Positions 6,709-8,113 of a stretch of DNA of 8,113 nucleotides are shown here, one piece after another. Origin of the DNA: Bacillota bacterium (GTDB lineage: Bacteria > Bacillota_A > Clostridia > Peptostreptococcales > Anaerovoracaceae); the NCBI GenBank assembly GCA_017547345.1, contig JAFYPY010000025.1, positions 1 through 8,113 of the forward strand, written 5' to 3'. Position numbers and translations under genes: made by a program. Below the pieces are notes generated by a model. The model had not been told where the DNA came from. It worked only from the letters and a program-made list of their open reading frames with translations, and ran no database searches. Numbering within the stretch: position 1 is the first letter of the stretch; each line of letters opens with the position of its first letter.

Positions 6709-7484
6709 TATTCTTGATCTCCTCCGTTTTCTTCGTATAATTCAAGTGCTACTTCTCTAATGAATCTTTCAGTTTCAGGCACATCGGTATCGTTAGATGC
6801 AATTACAAGGATAAAAGGCTTTTTTGCAAATACGATAGCCGTATCGTGAGTGGTATTACCATCTTCACCGGTCTTATTTGCAATCTTTTTCTTACGTCCA
6901 ATATAACCCGGAATCTTATGTCTAATCTGCTGAAGAAGTAATGTTTCTTCGATTTTTTCTGATATTTCAAGGCTTACAAATTCCCTGTTATAAATCATCT
7001 TATATAACTTAGCGATGTCGGCAGGTGCAAAGTAATTTTCAAGACCTCTTTCGAATGCCGCGCTATCAAAAAGTTCTCTTTCGATTTTAGTGTTTGGACA
7101 GCCCATCTCTTCAAAGAATTCCTTTAAGCTATCAAATCCCACTGTTCTAATCATCATATTAGTAGCTGTATTGTCACTCAAAGTAATCATAAGTTTGCAC
7201 AAACTGTCTACATCTACTTCTAAATCCCCTGTGAGTGATAGAAGGGCTCCACAGCTTGGTCGCTTGTCTTCGTCTTTAACTAAAATTTTTTGTTCCCAGT
7301 TAAGCTTGCCTTCACTAACCATCTTCGCAGCACACATAAAAATAGGTAATTTAATTACACTAGCTGCTGAAAAGACTTCCGCCTCGTTATATGTTAACTT
7401 CGTTCCATCTACTAAATTTTCGTAGTAGAAGCCTATTTTTCCTTTTAATTTTTTTAATCTATCTTCTAAATGCTTCTGTTCCAT
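6708..7484 (-). CDS. Class A beta-lactamase-fold serine hydrolase, apparently cytosolic
   Basis: The protein has 258 residues from the chosen start. It carries all three catalytic motifs of the serine beta-lactamase/penicillin-binding fold: SVIK (Ser42, Lys45), SDN (103-105) and KTG (204-206). The omega-loop region reads IERELFDSAAFERG (about 134-147) in place of the class A RxExELN, so the deacylating Glu166 is not recognisable. Relatives are annotated as class A beta-lactamase-related serine hydrolases of unknown substrate. No signal peptide is seen with either start, so action on the extracellular wall is doubtful. The frame extends to a TTG at 7532, but that codon lies upstream of the predicted transcription start. 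The ATG at 7484-7482 has GGAGG just upstream and is preferred. It is the first gene of the operon with the two PH proteins. Bona fide beta-lactamase activity is unlikely but not excluded. Confidence 0.87.
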   Translation of the reverse strand: MEQKHLEDRLKKLKGKIGFYYENLVDGTKLTYNEAEVFSAASVIKLPIFMCAAKMVSEGKLNWEQKILVKDEDKRPSCGALLSLTGDLEVDVDSLCKLMITLSDNTATNMMIRTVGFDSLKEFFEEMGCPNTKIERELFDSAAFERGLENYFAPADIAKLYKMIYNREFVSLEISEKIEETLLLQQIRHKIPGYIGRKKKIANKTGEDGNTTHDTAIVFAKKPFILVIASNDTDVPETERFIREVALELYEENGGDQE

Positions 7485-7510
7485 TTTGCCTCCAAATGCA
7501 AAAATTCTCA

Positions 7511-7525
7511 TGATAAATTTTATCA
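7511..7525. repeat. 7-1-7 inverted repeat over the hydrolase -10, candidate operator
   Basis: TGATAAAATTTATCA on the minus strand consists of two perfect 7-bp half-sites (TGATAAA and TTTATCA) around one base. It covers the whole predicted extended -10 of the serine hydrolase promoter, a common position for a repressor site. AT-rich palindromes also arise by chance, and no regulator gene is present in the window. Confidence 0.45.
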
Positions 7526-7545
7526 CATACAATCCCTGTTTTCCA
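7517..7545 (-). promoter_or_regulatory. Predicted promoter of the hydrolase-PH-PH-ridA operon
   Basis: On the minus strand the -35 TGGAAA (7545-7540; 4 of 6 consensus positions) is followed after 17 bp by the -10 TAAAAT (7522-7517; 5 of 6). TGA directly before the -10 makes it extended. The predicted start near 7510 gives a leader of about 25 nt before the ATG at 7484 and excludes the TTG at 7532 as a start codon for this transcript. Confidence 0.65.
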
Positions 7546-7563
7546 CCCTTTCGTCCACCAATC

Positions 7564-7592
7564 TTGACATCTTTTAGCTACTAATTTAAGAT
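7564..7592 (+). promoter_or_regulatory. Predicted sigma-A promoter of the GNAT acetyltransferase
   Basis: A perfect -35 TTGACA (7564-7569) is followed after 17 bp by the -10 TAAGAT (7587-7592; 4 of 6). The predicted start near 7599 gives a leader of only about 17 nt, so the SD (AAGGAGG, 7601-7607) lies almost at the 5' end of the transcript. This promoter is divergent from the hydrolase promoter; the two -35 elements are about 18 bp apart, so they could influence each other. Confidence 0.75.
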
Positions 7593-7615
7593 ATTAATAT
7601 AAGGAGGAATTGATT

Positions 7616-8113
7616 ATGAAAAAGTACTCAATTACAGCAAAAGGTCCAGAACTTGGAATGGCTCCAAATAGAGAAGTTAAGATGATTCCGCCGGAATTAA
7701 TCGAAGATTACCTTACAATTTATCTTAATGCTTATCCGGCTTTCAAAAATATTGGAGATGAAGGACGTGAAAAATACAGAAATCGTCTTTTAGGCTCAAT
7801 GGCCAATGATAAAAACATTAATTTTTATGGTCTGTACGAAGATGGTACATTAATAGCACTTATGAAGCTTATTGACTTCCAAATGAATGCATTTGGCGAG
7901 ATGAAAAGAGCCTGTGGTTTAATGTCCCTTGCCGTTCATCCTATGCATAAGAAGAAAGGTTCTGGTCGCGATATGGTTCGTTTCTTTGAAAAATATACAA
8001 AAGAAACGGGATGCATCGTTGCAATGCTTCTTCCTTTCAGAATGGATTTCTATAGAAATATGGGCTATGGTTATGGTACCAAGCTTGAAGAATATCACAT
8101 TCCTACTACTAGC
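7616..8113 (+). CDS. GNAT family N-acetyltransferase (Eis-like), N-terminal part, cut by window edge
   Basis: The first 166 codons are present and the frame is still open at the right edge. The ATG at 7616 has AAGGAGG 8 nt upstream. The GNAT fold is visible: a beta-strand region with FYGLYEDGTLIALMKLIDF (70-88), then LMSLAVHPMHKKKGSGRDM (102-120) containing the acetyl-CoA pyrophosphate-binding pattern (basic-x-x-G-x-G, 112-117), and FYRNMGYGYG (145-154), typical of the GNAT C-terminal end. The LMKLIDFQMNAFGE stretch and the layout resemble the Eis-like group (about 400 residues with a second GNAT-like domain and a C-terminal SCP2-like domain), so more than half of the gene may lie outside the window. 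The substrate cannot be told; Eis enzymes modify aminoglycosides or amines, but many relatives are uncharacterised. It is the only gene here on the plus strand. Confidence 0.85.
   Translation, partial: MKKYSITAKGPELGMAPNREVKMIPPELIEDYLTIYLNAYPAFKNIGDEGREKYRNRLLGSMANDKNINFYGLYEDGTLIALMKLIDFQMNAFGEMKRACGLMSLAVHPMHKKKGSGRDMVRFFEKYTKETGCIVAMLLPFRMDFYRNMGYGYGTKLEEYHIPTTS

Noticed and set aside
7090..7425. Plus-strand 111-residue frame opposite the serine hydrolase
   Set aside because: It is antisense to the SDN and SxxK motif region, lacks a ribosome binding site and looks like low-complexity shadow sequence.
7526..7528. ATG upstream of the serine hydrolase
   Set aside because: It is followed immediately by an in-frame TGA and is out of frame with the hydrolase.
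1..8113. CRISPR array, tRNA/rRNA, IS element, prophage or toxin-antitoxin genes
   Set aside because: No regularly spaced direct repeats, transposase-like frames, RNA gene motifs or small paired genes were found by reading both strands.

Overview
The window looks like a low-GC Gram-positive (Firmicutes/Clostridia-like) chromosome. It is AT-rich, nearly every gene has a strong purine-rich Shine-Dalgarno (SD) sequence (GGAGG, AGGAGG, AAAGGAG), the promoters are sigma-A-like, and the proteins are most like Firmicutes families (for example a YdbS/YdbT pair). No species can be named from the sequence alone. Nine of the ten genes lie on the minus strand, so the map is best read from right to left. 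I see no rRNA, tRNA, CRISPR array, transposon or prophage gene.

Right end (about 7485-8113): a 131-bp divergent intergenic region. To the right, a consensus-like promoter (TTGACA, 17 bp, TAAGAT) drives a plus-strand GNAT acetyltransferase of the Eis-like kind, cut by the window edge. To the left, an extended -10 promoter (TGGAAA, 17 bp, TGATAAAAT), whose -10 lies inside a 7-1-7 inverted repeat, starts a minus-strand operon.

Middle (about 4260-7484): this operon holds a class A beta-lactamase-fold serine hydrolase with no signal peptide and no recognisable Glu166, then two membrane proteins with bacterial PH (bPH2) domains like B. subtilis YdbS and YdbT, then RidA. The first three genes are joined by a 1-bp overlap and a 1-bp gap. 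A hairpin follows ridA, and then comes a half-size ABC exporter of the multidrug/lipid type (2470-4236).

Left part (1-2480): a good extended -10 promoter at the 3' end of the ABC gene leads into the conserved cluster pyrH-frr-uppS-cdsA. These encode UMP kinase, ribosome recycling factor, undecaprenyl diphosphate synthase and CDP-diglyceride synthase (the last cut by the left edge). They link pyrimidine supply, translation, cell-wall lipid carrier and phospholipid synthesis. The usual upstream partners rpsB-tsf are not next to pyrH. A 16-bp perfect palindrome overlaps the weak -35 of the pyrH promoter, and an 11-bp hairpin separates frr from uppS.

Most genes are ordinary housekeeping or well-known families. 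The least explained part is the hydrolase-PH-PH-RidA-ABC neighbourhood with its divergent acetyltransferase, which could be an envelope-stress or antimicrobial-tolerance group. That is an inference from gene content, not something the sequence proves.
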